Source: Chimonanthus salicifolius
Taxonomy: Eukaryota; Streptophyta; Magnoliopsida; Laurales; Calycanthaceae
Length of the DNA: 64,000 nucleotides
NCBI GenBank assembly: GCA_013350335.1
Contig: CM023538.1
Span: forward strand, 50,109,195 to 50,173,194
Direction: 5' to 3'
Shown here piece by piece: positions 22,746 through 36,556 of the stretch; within the stretch, counting starts at the first letter, position 1; every line of letters starts with the position of its first letter. A program made the translations under genes and the position numbers. The notes under the pieces were generated by a model, which saw only the letters and a program-made list of their open reading frames with translations, did not search any database and was not told the DNA's origin.

Positions 22746-23515
22746 AGCCTTAATAGTCAACGTAATGGAAAGCGGAGCCTACCCTCATTCATTGTGGTTT
22801 TGAGGACACTTAAAAGCTCAAGCGTTTTTAAACTATACATTCAAATGTGGGGCCACAGCCCATGGACCCCACCATGACTTACCCAGCTACAAAAGTGTTA
22901 CCCACCAAAATAGGGGTGAGGGGTGTTACATTTGTCTGAACCTAGTCGAAGCCCAACTTAAATAAATAGACTTGAACAAGATTTTTGTCAATACTTAATA
23001 CCCATCAAGATTTGAGGCCCGTTTATTTTATAAATAATACATATATCACAAGGTCGAATCTGGTATTGTTTTTGTTTTTATTTTTCTTTTCAATTTTGTA
23101 AATTGAAAATTTAACCATATATTGAAAAAAGACTTATCCAACCATTTGTTAAAACTTCATCTTAAAAATTAATTTCAAGCCATTCGATCTCAATGATCAA
23201 AATCATCCGGTGTCTCATTTTTCTAAGGATGTCTACTGACTCTAACCATCAAGATGATCAAGTGGTGGCTAAAAATTAAGTTTTGGATTGAAATTTTAAC
23301 TGGGTAGGTCTTTTAAGTATATTTTCCATCACTAGGGTTGAATTTTCAAGTTACAAAACAATTTTTTTATAAAAAAAATAAAATAGTGCCAGGTGCAAAA
23401 CAAATGGGCTTTAACTGGTGGGCTCGGGCTTTAACTTTAAAAGCCCAACGGGTTCTGGCTGGGCTCAGTGTTTTTTTTTCGAAGCACGGCCCAAACCCGG
23501 CCTGTGAACAGGCCT
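22746..23515 (-). mobile_element. Possible hAT end inside the IPK1 first intron
   Basis: Read on the minus strand from 23515, the sequence starts TAGGCCTGTTCACAGGCCGG and continues with many 'gggct/agccc' words down to about 23400, the usual look of a hAT terminus. The opposite end was not found and no target duplication is visible. The rest is AT-rich without coding signal. Confidence 0.35.
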
Positions 23516-23667
23516 AAATAATCACAAACGACCTAAACCTAAAATCCCAAATTGTAATTAATCGCAACTTAGCGGATGGGGAAAAGGGGTTTAAAGGTAA
23601 GGAGAAGAAAAAAGGATGAAAAGGTAGCAACGAAAAAAGAATTTGATCGAACAGGTGGAATGCATAC

Positions 23668-23769
23668 AAAAGCAGGCGAAGATCCGCAGTAAGAGAGAAC
23701 AAGATTGACAGCACCTTCACCTCTGTAGACCCATTCACACGCATCCTTTTCTTGTAAAATCATATCCAT
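23668..23769 (-). CDS. IPK1: Inositol-pentakisphosphate 2-kinase, first coding exon (partial gene)
   Basis: IPK1 phosphorylates inositol pentakisphosphate at the 2-position to make phytate (InsP6). This minus-strand exon encodes 34 residues, MDMILQEKDACEWVYRGEG and then AVNLVLSYCGSSPAF. It matches the plant IPK1 N-terminus: the family pattern M-x-M-I-L-x-E-K-D, then W-x-Y-R-G-E-G-x-x-N-L-V-L, then G-S-S-P. The YRGEG/NLVL part is the nucleotide-binding N-lobe strand-loop-strand. A donor GTATGC follows directly at 23667 in phase 0, where the family continues into VGKVxRIQ. An ATG nine codons upstream in the same open frame lies inside the predicted 5' UTR intron and was not chosen. No further exon was found at lower coordinates down to 1. 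Either intron 1 is over 23 kb or this is an orphaned 5' piece. Confidence 0.78.
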
Positions 23770-24070
23770 TTTATCCAATCTGCAGCTAAAACACATCAGC
23801 AGCTAAAGATTAAAAGAAAGAAAAGAAAGTTAAGCATCAGCAGCTTAAAAGAGAGAGATAGAATGAGAAAGACAGAGCCTTACTTTTTCACTGAAAAATG
23901 AGTACAGATGAGAAGAGAGAGAGAGATGGAAAGAGAGATGAGTTGGGAATAGAAGAAGAAGATGAGAGGAATAATTATTGAAAGTATCGAAGTAAGAAGT
24001 GATGGAGTCTAAAGCCTCTCTGAAGCGAATCAGAATTTGGAGACGGCTTCCCGTGTGAGGTTCGGTGGAG
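23770..24070 (-). promoter_or_regulatory. IPK1: IPK1 leader with a 5' UTR intron
   Basis: On the minus strand a CT-rich leader (about 24070-23884) ends in a good donor, AAAAA|GTAAGG at 23883. The acceptor is either TTTTAGCTGCAG|ATTGG at 23780 or the nearby CTTTAG about 24 bp upstream, both behind a pyrimidine tract. The short exon between the acceptor and the ATG (23769) is about 10 nt. Leader introns are common in plant housekeeping genes. I cannot fix the transcription start, and no strong TATA box was seen. Confidence 0.55.
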
Positions 24071-24074
24071 CACT

Positions 24075-27000
24075 TGGTGGGTTTTGTTCATTTTGAAATA
24101 TCAACCAAAATCCACGTGCCGCTTACTATTAAGAGCCTATAAAAATTATATTTAAAAATTAATAAGTAATTTAAAATAATTAAATACTATAAAGTTAAAA
24201 ATATATGATTAACTAAAGTAATTTATTGTAGCATCGGGACATAACTCTTTTCAATGCATATGACACTATATAAGAATTGGTAATAAAATTTTATCAATTA
24301 AAATCCATTCCGATCTATTATAAATGAAATCATCAATCATTTTAAAATCTAATATATCATTTTTTCTTATTTTTTTTAATTTTTTGTTGACATCTTCTCT
24401 TAATATCTACAATTTATAGCGTATCAACTCTACGTATTGAAGTCGTATCTGATATTCAACTAAATTTTTTAAAAAAAAAAGTTAAAAGACTAAAATAATA
24501 CCAAGTGAATAAATTATAAAAAATTTAAAAAACAAGATGAACTTTAGGAAATGGTTAGTCATGGGAGAGTTACAAGCACTACCAACACTCCCAATAAAAA
24601 AATAATTTAATTTTTCAATTGCACTAGTGTAAAGAGTTGTGAGATTATATAAAGCTTAAAGTGAACAAGTGTTTAACATGTTAAGTTTGTTAAAAGACTT
24701 GGATATAAAAGTAAAACTACAACTTGATTGTAAAGAAGATTTTTAGAAAAAAAAAATAGATATTTTTAAAAGATTTGAACTCGGGAGAATGCACAATGTT
24801 GTAATTGCTTACTTTTGGAATTGAGCGTTGAAATTTAGAATTTTCTAATAAATAAATAGTCTCTTAGGGTTTCTTCTACTGTAATCTTACCAATATCTTG
24901 GGATGTGACTTACATTTCTTGAATTTGTATTAATCTCCTTTCTTATTTCCTTTTTTTTAAAAAAAAAGAGTAGGATATGCAATCACTTAATGCATGAGGA
25001 GATCATTTCTCTTATAACCAAACTTAAAAAAAAAAATGCAAGCTTGTTATGTTCATAGGTAGTGTCCTATCCTAACATTTTTCACTCTCAAGTCTATGTA
25101 ATTTGTTGTTCTTTGTTATTAAAGTTTATTCTTCTCCATTTTACACAATTGATTTTTAAGATCAATGTGTTCAAACTTCTTAGAGCACTTAATTAATCCT
25201 TAAGACACGCGCACATCTCTCTATCTATAAATGTGCAAATCACCCTATCTACATGCACCGAATAACAATACGAGGAGTAATTATTTTGTGTTAAAAGTGA
25301 CTTCATCCAAAGACCTTCTTTATCTCAGGCAATTTCTTGACCATCAAATCAACCCGGACAAATTTATTTTACACAACTACTCATCTTCTATTTTAAAAGT
25401 TTCACAATTCTAAATATTATAAAGTTTCTCATTTCAACCACTCTAACACAAGCATGTTAAATGCATAGCTCATGTACACAAGGTATCAATTATAAAGATG
25501 TTGAGGTGCATTTGGATTTGACAATTTTTTACAATGCGAGTGCTCATTTGATGATCATAACACTTAAATCCACAAATCTAAAATTACAAAAATAAGCACT
25601 TACCAAATGATAAACCTATTATTTTATTAAAATATTTATCTTAAATAATTGGCTTTTCTAAAGAGGAATCTATTCCCTCATAATTCAGAGACCAACCAAG
25701 CTACATCAAATATAACAACATAATAATGATTTTAATTAGCATGTTGTTGTGCCATGCCCCATCACACAAGATCATGGGCAATCAATGATGCTTAGGGTGT
25801 GATATAGCTTAGCTTCAAAGAAAGAACAAAGAAAGTTCAACCACAATATATGGTTCAGCCAAAGGCTCCAATTTATGAAATTGAAGATTAAGTCCAAGAC
25901 TCAAATCCACAAAGAAAACACAATATTTGACATCTCTAAAAAATCAAAGCTACATATGGTGGAAAAGTCAAATTGATCACTCAAAACTAATTTCAATCTT
26001 CCAATTTTATATGAAACTCTAGAATTCAATTAAAGGAAACGAAAAAGTTTCACCCAAAAGAAAAATACTTGTTCTATTTGCTTTTCGAAATTCTCTTAAA
26101 TTACTTGTCTTATTCCTTTATTTTCACATTAAATCAAAACTTTAACATTCTCAATTAGCTCCAAATCACCTTCTGATGTAATGGGAAGACGACCTTCTTT
26201 TATAAGCTTTGACTTGCTCATATGCGGCATTTTGTAATTATTTCCACCTTCGACTCTTATCGTTTAAATCATACATTGCTGCATAGTTATGAAAATATTA
26301 TCGGGTTGTAACTACACAACAAGGTACCGCCCTAACTTCTCTTTTTTGTCATCAAGTTTGTATTGACTCATAGAATCTATTATAGGATTTTGGCGTGCTC
26401 CATGCGAAAACGATCTGTAAAAAAAAAAGAAATTCTAAAATAGAACAAGTATTTTGGGATAGAGAGAGTATTAAATAGAAATTAATATTTAACATTATCA
26501 TATAGAAGATATTCTTTAGAGTATCTTAAAATAAAATTTAAGATAAAAATTTATTTTTATCCGACAAATTTACAGACTCTTCCCTTAAGGCATGGCTCAA
26601 TGTTTTCTAAATATACATCAACTCTAAGCACACATACGGATAATGAAAATCCATAGATGTATATATCATGTACACATGAGATTATTTTTTATAATATTTG
26701 TAAATAAAACATTTATTCATAAATTTTGATGAGAACCCTTGTAAAAGTGTATGAGAAGAGAGTGAGAAAGAATTATTTTTCATTGCTTGGAGTAGTTATA
26801 AAAAAAAAAAAGGAGAGGAGCAAATAAAGAGATTTCAACAATCTTTTTGCCCATTTAGGGAAGAAGAACTAGTTCAATGTAATTTTTTCATTTTCTATTT
26901 TCCTTTTTAATTTTTTATTTCTTGCAGTTTGATACCTTTTTAGTCGAATTAGATACTAATTTTCATAACTTCGTCCAATAATTGAAAAAAAAAAAAAAAA

Positions 27001-27231
27001 ACATAGATTCAAACTCAATTTGAAATATAACCGTCATAACAAGTACATCATGTATAAATTAACTATTATACATGTAGTGGTTGAGAAGCAAAAGCCAATG
27101 AACCATTAAGAAATTTTAGAAATGATTTACCATATATTTAATTTTTACAGTAATTGGCCAATCTTGATATAAAGAGAGCTTACCCAAGGAAATATAAGAA
27201 AGAAAGAAAAGTGAACAAGTAAGAGTTTGGT
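24075..27231. other. AT-rich intergenic sequence, nothing recognised
   Basis: Very AT-rich, with homopolymer tracts and no coding frame, RNA gene or complete element that I could support. Confidence 0.55.
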
Positions 27232-27239
27232 TCATTATG

Positions 27240-27597
27240 TAGGGGTGAAACTTGGGTCGGGTTTTAATCTGACCCGAATCACCTGATCTGAGAAATCAAT
27301 GGGTTTGGGTTACGTTTTTTATATCTCGGATCAGGTCGGGTTGGGAAAAATAAACCCGCATGAAATTCGGATCGGGTAAGATTGAAAATTTTAAAAGCAA
27401 TCCGATCTAACTCGACTCGACCAGAGTGCACCAAGTTATAAAACAAAACTCACGTTGAGTCGGATAAAAAATTTGGATCAGTTCAGATTGAATAACTCGG
27501 GTCAGCAATTCGGATCGAGTCAAATAAGTTTCAATAATTTTTGAAATGAGTTGAATTGGGTTTATTGAAACCCGACCCGACCCGAGTTTCAGCTCTA
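27240..27597. mobile_element. hAT MITE (358 bp) with perfect target duplication
   Basis: Terminal repeats TAGGGGTGAAACTTGGGTC and, on the opposite strand, TAGAGCTGAAACTCGGGTC. Perfect 8-bp duplication TCATTATG at 27232-27239 and 27598-27605. Its first about 150 bp match the 5' end of the hAT element at 36557, including 'acctga-ct-gagaaatca' and 'gaaattcgg', so it is a deletion derivative of that family. Confidence 0.88.
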
Positions 27598-27605
27598 TCA
27601 TTATG

Positions 27606-29072
27606 TGACAAGGAAGGATTGAATATTATTTGAAAAAAAAGCTCCCATTCAATCTTTAGAAAGCAGTGCAAATAGGGAACTACAGACAAATTTATGTTTT
27701 TTGTTCAAGTTAATCAATTTATTAAATAGGTGAATATACTATATTATATATTTTTGAGTTGAGTTCTGGTTGAGTTGGTGATTTTATTCACTTATTAGTT
27801 GGGTCACTCAAGAAAATCTAAGTTGATTTACTATTCTATTTATTTTAAACTTTACAGCCAAATCTATTTATTTATTACATTAATTTATATATTGGATCAG
27901 CCTATTTATTAAACAGATCAACATATACAATTCAAACATTGTTTTCCAGAGTTAAGATTAAAAGTTAGTATGCCTCGAACGAAAAGGTCACCCTACATAT
28001 TTTTAAGGAAAAATTCTATGAAGATTCAATATTTAGTGATGAGGACATCTATGACCCAATTGAAGATGATCAAATTGACAATCCAATTTTATAAGAATTT
28101 GATGAGGCAAAATGGGGCCAAAATTATGCAATTGGACCATCAAATTATTTAAATAAGTGCAAATAAATCAACCTCACCTACGGTCGACATTGAAATGCTT
28201 GTTACATAAGTCAAAAGCTTGCAAACACTGCATGAGAATGCCCATATATAAGAGAGCTTTTCTAGAACTCTGACGTAGCAAAGAATAAGAGAACCGCCAT
28301 TGATGGAATATGGCAAAGATAGAAAATTATTGTACTACCTTTCTATAAATTATTGTACCCACATGTTACCCCTCTTTACAATTGTACTGGTAGATTTCGT
28401 CTTCTAAAGATGTGTTCCACATCCCCAAAAGTCACATGTATAAAAATCGTGGCAATGACTATGTATAGCCATCGATCTCCGTACAATTTGTTAGACAGCC
28501 TATGCGGAGTCCACTTGTGTTTGAAAATGTTGGGTCCATTAAAAATGTTTAATCTTAGAACTTTTGACCCATAAAATAATCTTACTTGGATATACAAATT
28601 CATTGTTTTCAAAGAGATAAAAATGTAGGGATTTTTTTTTAGTGCTTGAAAAACATGACTTGATTAATTTAATGGACCCATCAGCATCACCATGCATAAG
28701 CCTCATATAGATGGATTCATGAAGTGTGTAGCATAATGAAGGGGAAATCACAATACGTATTCACTATATATGTGTGTGTGTCCAATGGTGAAGATGCACC
28801 AAATGAGAATCCCAAATGGTTGAATCTAAGTTTTAAAATCATCTTTTGGTCTAATTCTTTTATACTCATGTTTCTTCTTCTTGTATTCTCTCCTTCTTTT
28901 TCTAATGAATTTTTTTTTTTGTGATTGCTCAAATTTTTTTTTTTTTAAAAGAATATAGTGAACTAATGTTGTCAGCCTAATGGTATGGATGCCTTTAATT
29001 AATTGAGATATACGAAACCCACCTCTTAGAAATCTAAATTGTTCACTAATTTTTAAATGCAATGATACATAA
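27606..29072. other. Intergenic, no gene recognised
   Basis: AT-rich with short shadow frames only. Confidence 0.5.
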
Positions 29073-29075
29073 ATA

Positions 29076-29235
29076 CTACCTCCGTTCCATTTTAGTTGTC
29101 TCATTTAAAACATTTGTATTTTTTAAAGAACTCTCTATATACGACTAGCACTCCAGTTGATCTCATCCATTTTCAATAAACTTTATACTACTCTAATATG
29201 AATGAGACAATTACTTTGGGACAATTCCAAAATCC
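29076..29235 (+). mobile_element. Stowaway-type MITE, right end truncated
   Basis: Starts after a TA with CTACCTCCGTTCCATTTTAG and follows the same order as the two copies at 40343 and 40538 ('aactctctatata', 'gatctcatcc', 'ttcaa-a-actttata', 'gagacaa'). The final terminal repeat is missing. Confidence 0.72.
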
Positions 29236-32034
<2,799 letters not shown>

Positions 32035-32180
32035 TGTAGCACCCCAAAATTCTAAACCAGGGGATTGATGTAATCCCCTCTTAAGACAATGGATTGGAAA
32101 TAGCATTGGGTATTAAATCAAGTGAGAAAAGAAATGAAAATATAAAGAAATAGGGAAAAACCTGGGATTTCCAGGAGGAC

Positions 32181-33578
32181 ACATTGACTCTGGTCAATGT
32201 ATTTTGACAACTCACAAGTGTATGTATCGATTTTGGAACATACGTTGGCAAACAAACCCAAAGATAAGATTTCCAGATGAACATATCGATTTTGGTCGAT
32301 GTGTATTATTATGGTACATATCGACTACAACCATATATCGGGAATGCCCAACGGCTTAAGCCCGAGATCTAACAGTTGTAGCTGTCCCATCACCCACCTA
32401 CCACTGCCTTGGAAGATCAATGCATGGCCTCCACTTGGATTGTGTGTTGACTGAAGAGGTAGAAGGAGATCCCGGATGTATACATCGACAGAAGTCGATG
32501 TGTTTGTAAATCCACCAAAAACATGTATCGACCAGAAACATGTATCGTGCCTGTTCAATGTGTTTAGTTGAGACACACAACTGTCTTTTCTTGTCCCATC
32601 ATACACCTACCACCGTCCTTGAGAGCTATTGCATGCTCTCCACGTGGATTACATGTTGACTAAAGGAGAGGAATGAGACAATGGAGAGGGAAAAGGACTG
32701 ATGCCCATTCCTCTCTCCCCATGTCCATTCTGTGGCTAGAGCAACAATAAAGAGAAAGAGAAGAAGAAGAGTAGAGGAGAGGGGGAGGGCTGCTCGAGTC
32801 CCTCCCATCTTCCTCCTCCCATTCGAACGTAGTACATCCTTCCTTGCCCATCTCTCCTCCATCCCCTCACACTTAAAATCAGTAGCTTCAAGGAAGCTCG
32901 GGAAAGGAAAGAAAACAAGGAGAGGGAAAGCAAGGAAGCCGAAGGAAGAAGAGGAAGGAAAAGTAGGGAAAGAGGAAGGAGCTTCGAGCTAGAGCTCAAA
33001 GCACATTTGTCACCGAAATCCCCAAGGTACATGATGTTTATGATGTTTACAATAATTTAGAGTAAGATAATCACACTAGAATGTGTAATAGAACATAGAA
33101 ATGAGATTGGAAGAGAAAGAACCGAAGTGGGGAAACATGCAACGCGAGATAAGGAAGTTGCAGAAAATCCCAGGAGTACACATCCACTTTGGTTGATCTG
33201 TATGTCTCAGAATGAAAGTGAAGAAAAGGATAGAAATGTATGATTTTCGAACCTTACCCAAGAGTATGCATTGATTGGAGTCGATGTGTACACCTGGGAG
33301 TGACAACAAAGATAAAAGAAGGGAAAAGAAAAGAAAAGGGAAAATGGAATGCTTGATGGGTAGACCAATTCTAGGAGACACACCGGCTGTGTCGATGAGC
33401 CTTTCTGATGAACAAATTTGAGAAATATAAGAGGAAATTTTATTGTAAAATCCATTAGAAGATATAGACCAATACTCGTACCATAACTTGAGAAAAAAGT
33501 GGGAAGAAAACAGGTGCCCGAACAGATGTCTAGGAAATGGATGCATCGACTACACATTGACCAAAGTCGATGTGTCTG
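32181..33578. repeat. Dispersed tetraloop hairpin modules, ACATYGAC-N4-GTCRATGT
   Basis: Near-perfect inverted 8-mers with a 4-nt spacer lie at about 32181-32200, 32482-32501 and 33554-33573. Weaker versions are at 32282-32303, 33179-33200 and 33268-33288. Half copies ('atgtatcga') lie at 32222 and 32523. The spacers differ (TCTG, AGAA, CAAA, TTTG, TGGA) while the stems are kept. Confidence 0.65.
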
Positions 33579-34438
33579 TCAGAGAAATAAACAGTTTTGT
33601 AAAGTTGATTTAAATGGACTCAAATATTTTTGTGGAATCACCTAGGCTATGTTATCCTTTATCTAATGGATCTACTGGACCTAATGAGACCTTAGATGTG
33701 GAGAAATAAAATGTAAGAATTAGAGAATTAAAAAATTAATGAGAAGAAATCTAATGCCATGTATGTGATATTTTGATGCATGAACAATGAACGAAGGTTC
33801 AAAGAGTGAACCCATGATCGAACAAGCTAGTTCGTGGATTACCTTCATTCACTGATCGGCTAAGATCAGGTAGGTTTTCCTACTTCGTTGAAATGCTATG
33901 TGTGTGGACCTAATATTTTGTTAATGAATAGGCAAATGATGAATTCAGTTCCTTTGAAAATCATGTATTCTCGATTTATGATTTATTACATTATAAGAAT
34001 CAAATGGTATGATTATAAAAATAATACCTTTGAATGATTTTGTTTTAAGAAATTAATACCCAAATGATTTTGTATCACATGAAAATAAGAAGTTTTTGAG
34101 ATATCTTGAATATGTGATATTATGAGAATATGATAGATTCCTACTACATGGAGTTTTGAACTACTTTGGGATTTGTAAATCATACATAGAGAGTCTATAT
34201 GATTATGTTGAATAGAGTTAAAATGTTTTGAAAGTATAAAGCATTTATGGGGAAAAGAGATTTTTATGCCCTTGATAATGATTGGAGATATGTCATATGT
34301 ATGGACATTAGCATTCATGTGCATTCATATTCCTCATACATGAAGCATGGGATGAGAAATACATGAAATGATAACCAAGGACCAGTTTGTCCAAATGGAC
34401 CTAGGGTCATGATGATTGTTATGGGTTTACCGTCAACG

Positions 34439-34542
34439 AATCAAAGTGCTGAATATTCGGACAGGCTTTGGTGTCGTGTTATGATTGATGAATCAAAGTG
34501 CTGAATTGTCCTGGGCAAGCTTTGATGTCGTACGTGAATGGC
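34439..34542 (+). repeat. 52-bp direct repeat, two units
   Basis: 'aatcaaagtgctgaat' ... 'ggctttggtgtcgt' is repeated once with a period of 52 bp and several mismatches. Confidence 0.6.
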
Positions 34543-35448
34543 CAAAAAAGAATGTTTCACTAATGGAACCGGTTGAGTTTTATGATGACATGTAACAAGA
34601 CACCCCAAAAAGACGTATATGAAATGAGAATATGGGAGGATGAAATGCCCCGTTGTTCTAAAGGAAATGTTGAAACACCTATGCATAGGGCATGAATCAT
34701 GGCACCCATGGCATAACATATTACATATTGATGAACATTTACATGAATTGAGCATGGTATTTGAAATGATAAAACGAATATGGTTTTCATGAAAGGTTTT
34801 AAGAATGAATTTTCAATATGGTATCTTCATAGTGAAATATATTATGATATATGGTTACCGAAATACTTATAACATCATATTATGTTTTGAAGTATGGTTT
34901 TATGTAATTTGAAATACGATATGATCGAGATCTTGATGAAAGTACAAGTATGTATATTTTTATCTTAGTCGCGGTTGCAGGTTTGAAGTATGTAGATGAA
35001 ATTGGACCATATGATGGCCGAATGCGAGTGAGATGGATGCAATGAGGAAGCTCGGATAGCTTAGTTTTATCATATTTCTTCTTTTGAGATTTTGAGAACA
35101 ATGTAATTTGAAGAATGTTATCTTCTTGGGAATGTAATATTTATGGTTGTGGAAGGTATGTATTTAAGTTGTTTTGTATTTGACTCTAGTATGTGGGAAT
35201 TTCTTATCTTGCTATGGGATGCGTTGACTATTCATGAAAAGTTTAAAATATTTTAAATTTCCGTAGGATTACGAGAGTGTGTACAAAATATCATGCACAC
35301 ACTAGTTGGGCCAGTCAAAGGCCGGGTCTTCAGACTAGGACTTGGCTAGCGTCATAACGCTCGCCTCCCTCTCCACTCAAATATTCATATAATTCTACTC
35401 TGGGAGGGGCATTACAACCCCCACATGAAGGTTCTCTCCAGAAGAACC

Positions 35449-35788
35449 CTCTCTGTTGGATACGAACGAGTCCCACATCAGGGAGAGAGAGGAAAGAGTA
35501 AGTTATATGGGGCTAGGGATCTCCACCTATCAAGCTAGTATTTTGGATTGGAAGCCTAGTCCCAACAAGTAGTATCAGAGTCAAGTTCCAAGCAATCGAT
35601 GGTTCCCCTAGTCGAACGGGATGGCCAACGACGTTTAATTGCAAGAGAGCCTTGTTCAAGGGGAGGATTGTTGGGTACGAAGGAGTCCCACATCGATAAG
35701 AGGGAGAGAAATGAGAGAGTTATATGGAGCTAGGGATCTCCACCTATGAGATTAGTCTTTTGAGTTGGAAGTCCAATCCCAACACTCT
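35449..35788 (+). mobile_element. Complete TRIM retroelement (330 bp)
   Basis: The 5' LTR is 35454-35567 and the 3' LTR 35669-35783; both start TGTTGG and end CCCAACA. A primer-binding site (GTATCAGAG, initiator-Met type) follows the 5' LTR and a polypurine tract (AAGGGGAGGAT) precedes the 3' LTR. The 101-bp interior encodes nothing. Target duplication CTCTC is perfect (35449-35453, 35784-35788). All signals for retrotransposition in trans are present and no coding capacity is. Confidence 0.92.
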
Positions 35789-35940
35789 CGATGTTCTTAG
35801 GAAAACATTTCCCTTTAACTATATGCATATATAGATATAAAATCAATTCACGTTTATTTGATTATTGAAGACCTCTTTTGTAGAATTTGACTATGTTAAA
35901 TGAAGAAATGTGCTCGTCATCATCATTTTCCTTTTTTTTA

Positions 35941-36034
35941 ATATAAATAAATAAATAAATATATATATATATATATATATACATATACATATGTATATAT
36001 ATATATATATACATATACATATGTATATATATAT
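35941..36034. repeat. Compound AT-rich microsatellite
   Basis: (AAAT)n followed by (AT)n with a duplicated 'acatatacatatgtat' palindromic segment. Confidence 0.9.
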
Positions 36035-36556
36035 CAAATAGAAATAATCTACCTAGAAGGTTGGAAGAGAGCCACCATCAAAATAATCCCATTCTAAAGA
36101 AATTTTAAGCTTATTTATTTTCTAAAAATTTCTCGTTTTTAGGTTTCCTTCCTATTTATATCTCACCTCACTCGATTTTATCAAAAATTACATCTCTAAC
36201 TGTTCCAGAATCTGCCATTCCCTCTTTTATCCCCTTTTGTCTAAATTTTTACTTGTACTTATAAATTCTTTCTTTTAACGACATTTCAAATCTTCTATAT
36301 ATGTGTTAAAATCATTTTATATAGAGTTTTCTCATATTTTATCTTTTGAAACTACTTTTAATTTTTGTCGTAATCAATTCTAATTTTATCTTTTAATATT
36401 AATTATATATTGATACGCATGTCTTTTTATAAAATATAAAAATTTCCTTTAATTTCCTATCTAATTATCTAAAATTTGGACCTGAAAAGATGGAAAATGG
36501 ATGGGTCCCAGTCGTGACATAAAACAACTATTCAATGATAAAAGTGGAGTAGAGCA

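Larger units (their letters stand above)
32035..35340 (+). mobile_element. LTR-like region with recurrent hairpins (tentative)
   Basis: It starts TGTAGCACCCCAAAATTC at 32035, a start typical of large Gypsy LTRs and similar in style to the solo LTR at 10171. It contains short hairpin modules between 32181 and 33578 and a two-unit direct repeat at 34439-34542. No matching right end or target duplication was found, so the right boundary is a guess. Purine-rich frames at 32626-33032 are low-complexity and not genes. Confidence 0.4.

Noticed and set aside
28970..29040. SINE-like 'gtcagcctaatggta' word
   Set aside because: A box A-like match without a box B or A tail at the right distance.
32626..33032. 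Basic and Leu/Ser-rich frames on both strands
   Set aside because: Purine-rich low-complexity DNA; frames overlap antisense and have no recognisable motif.
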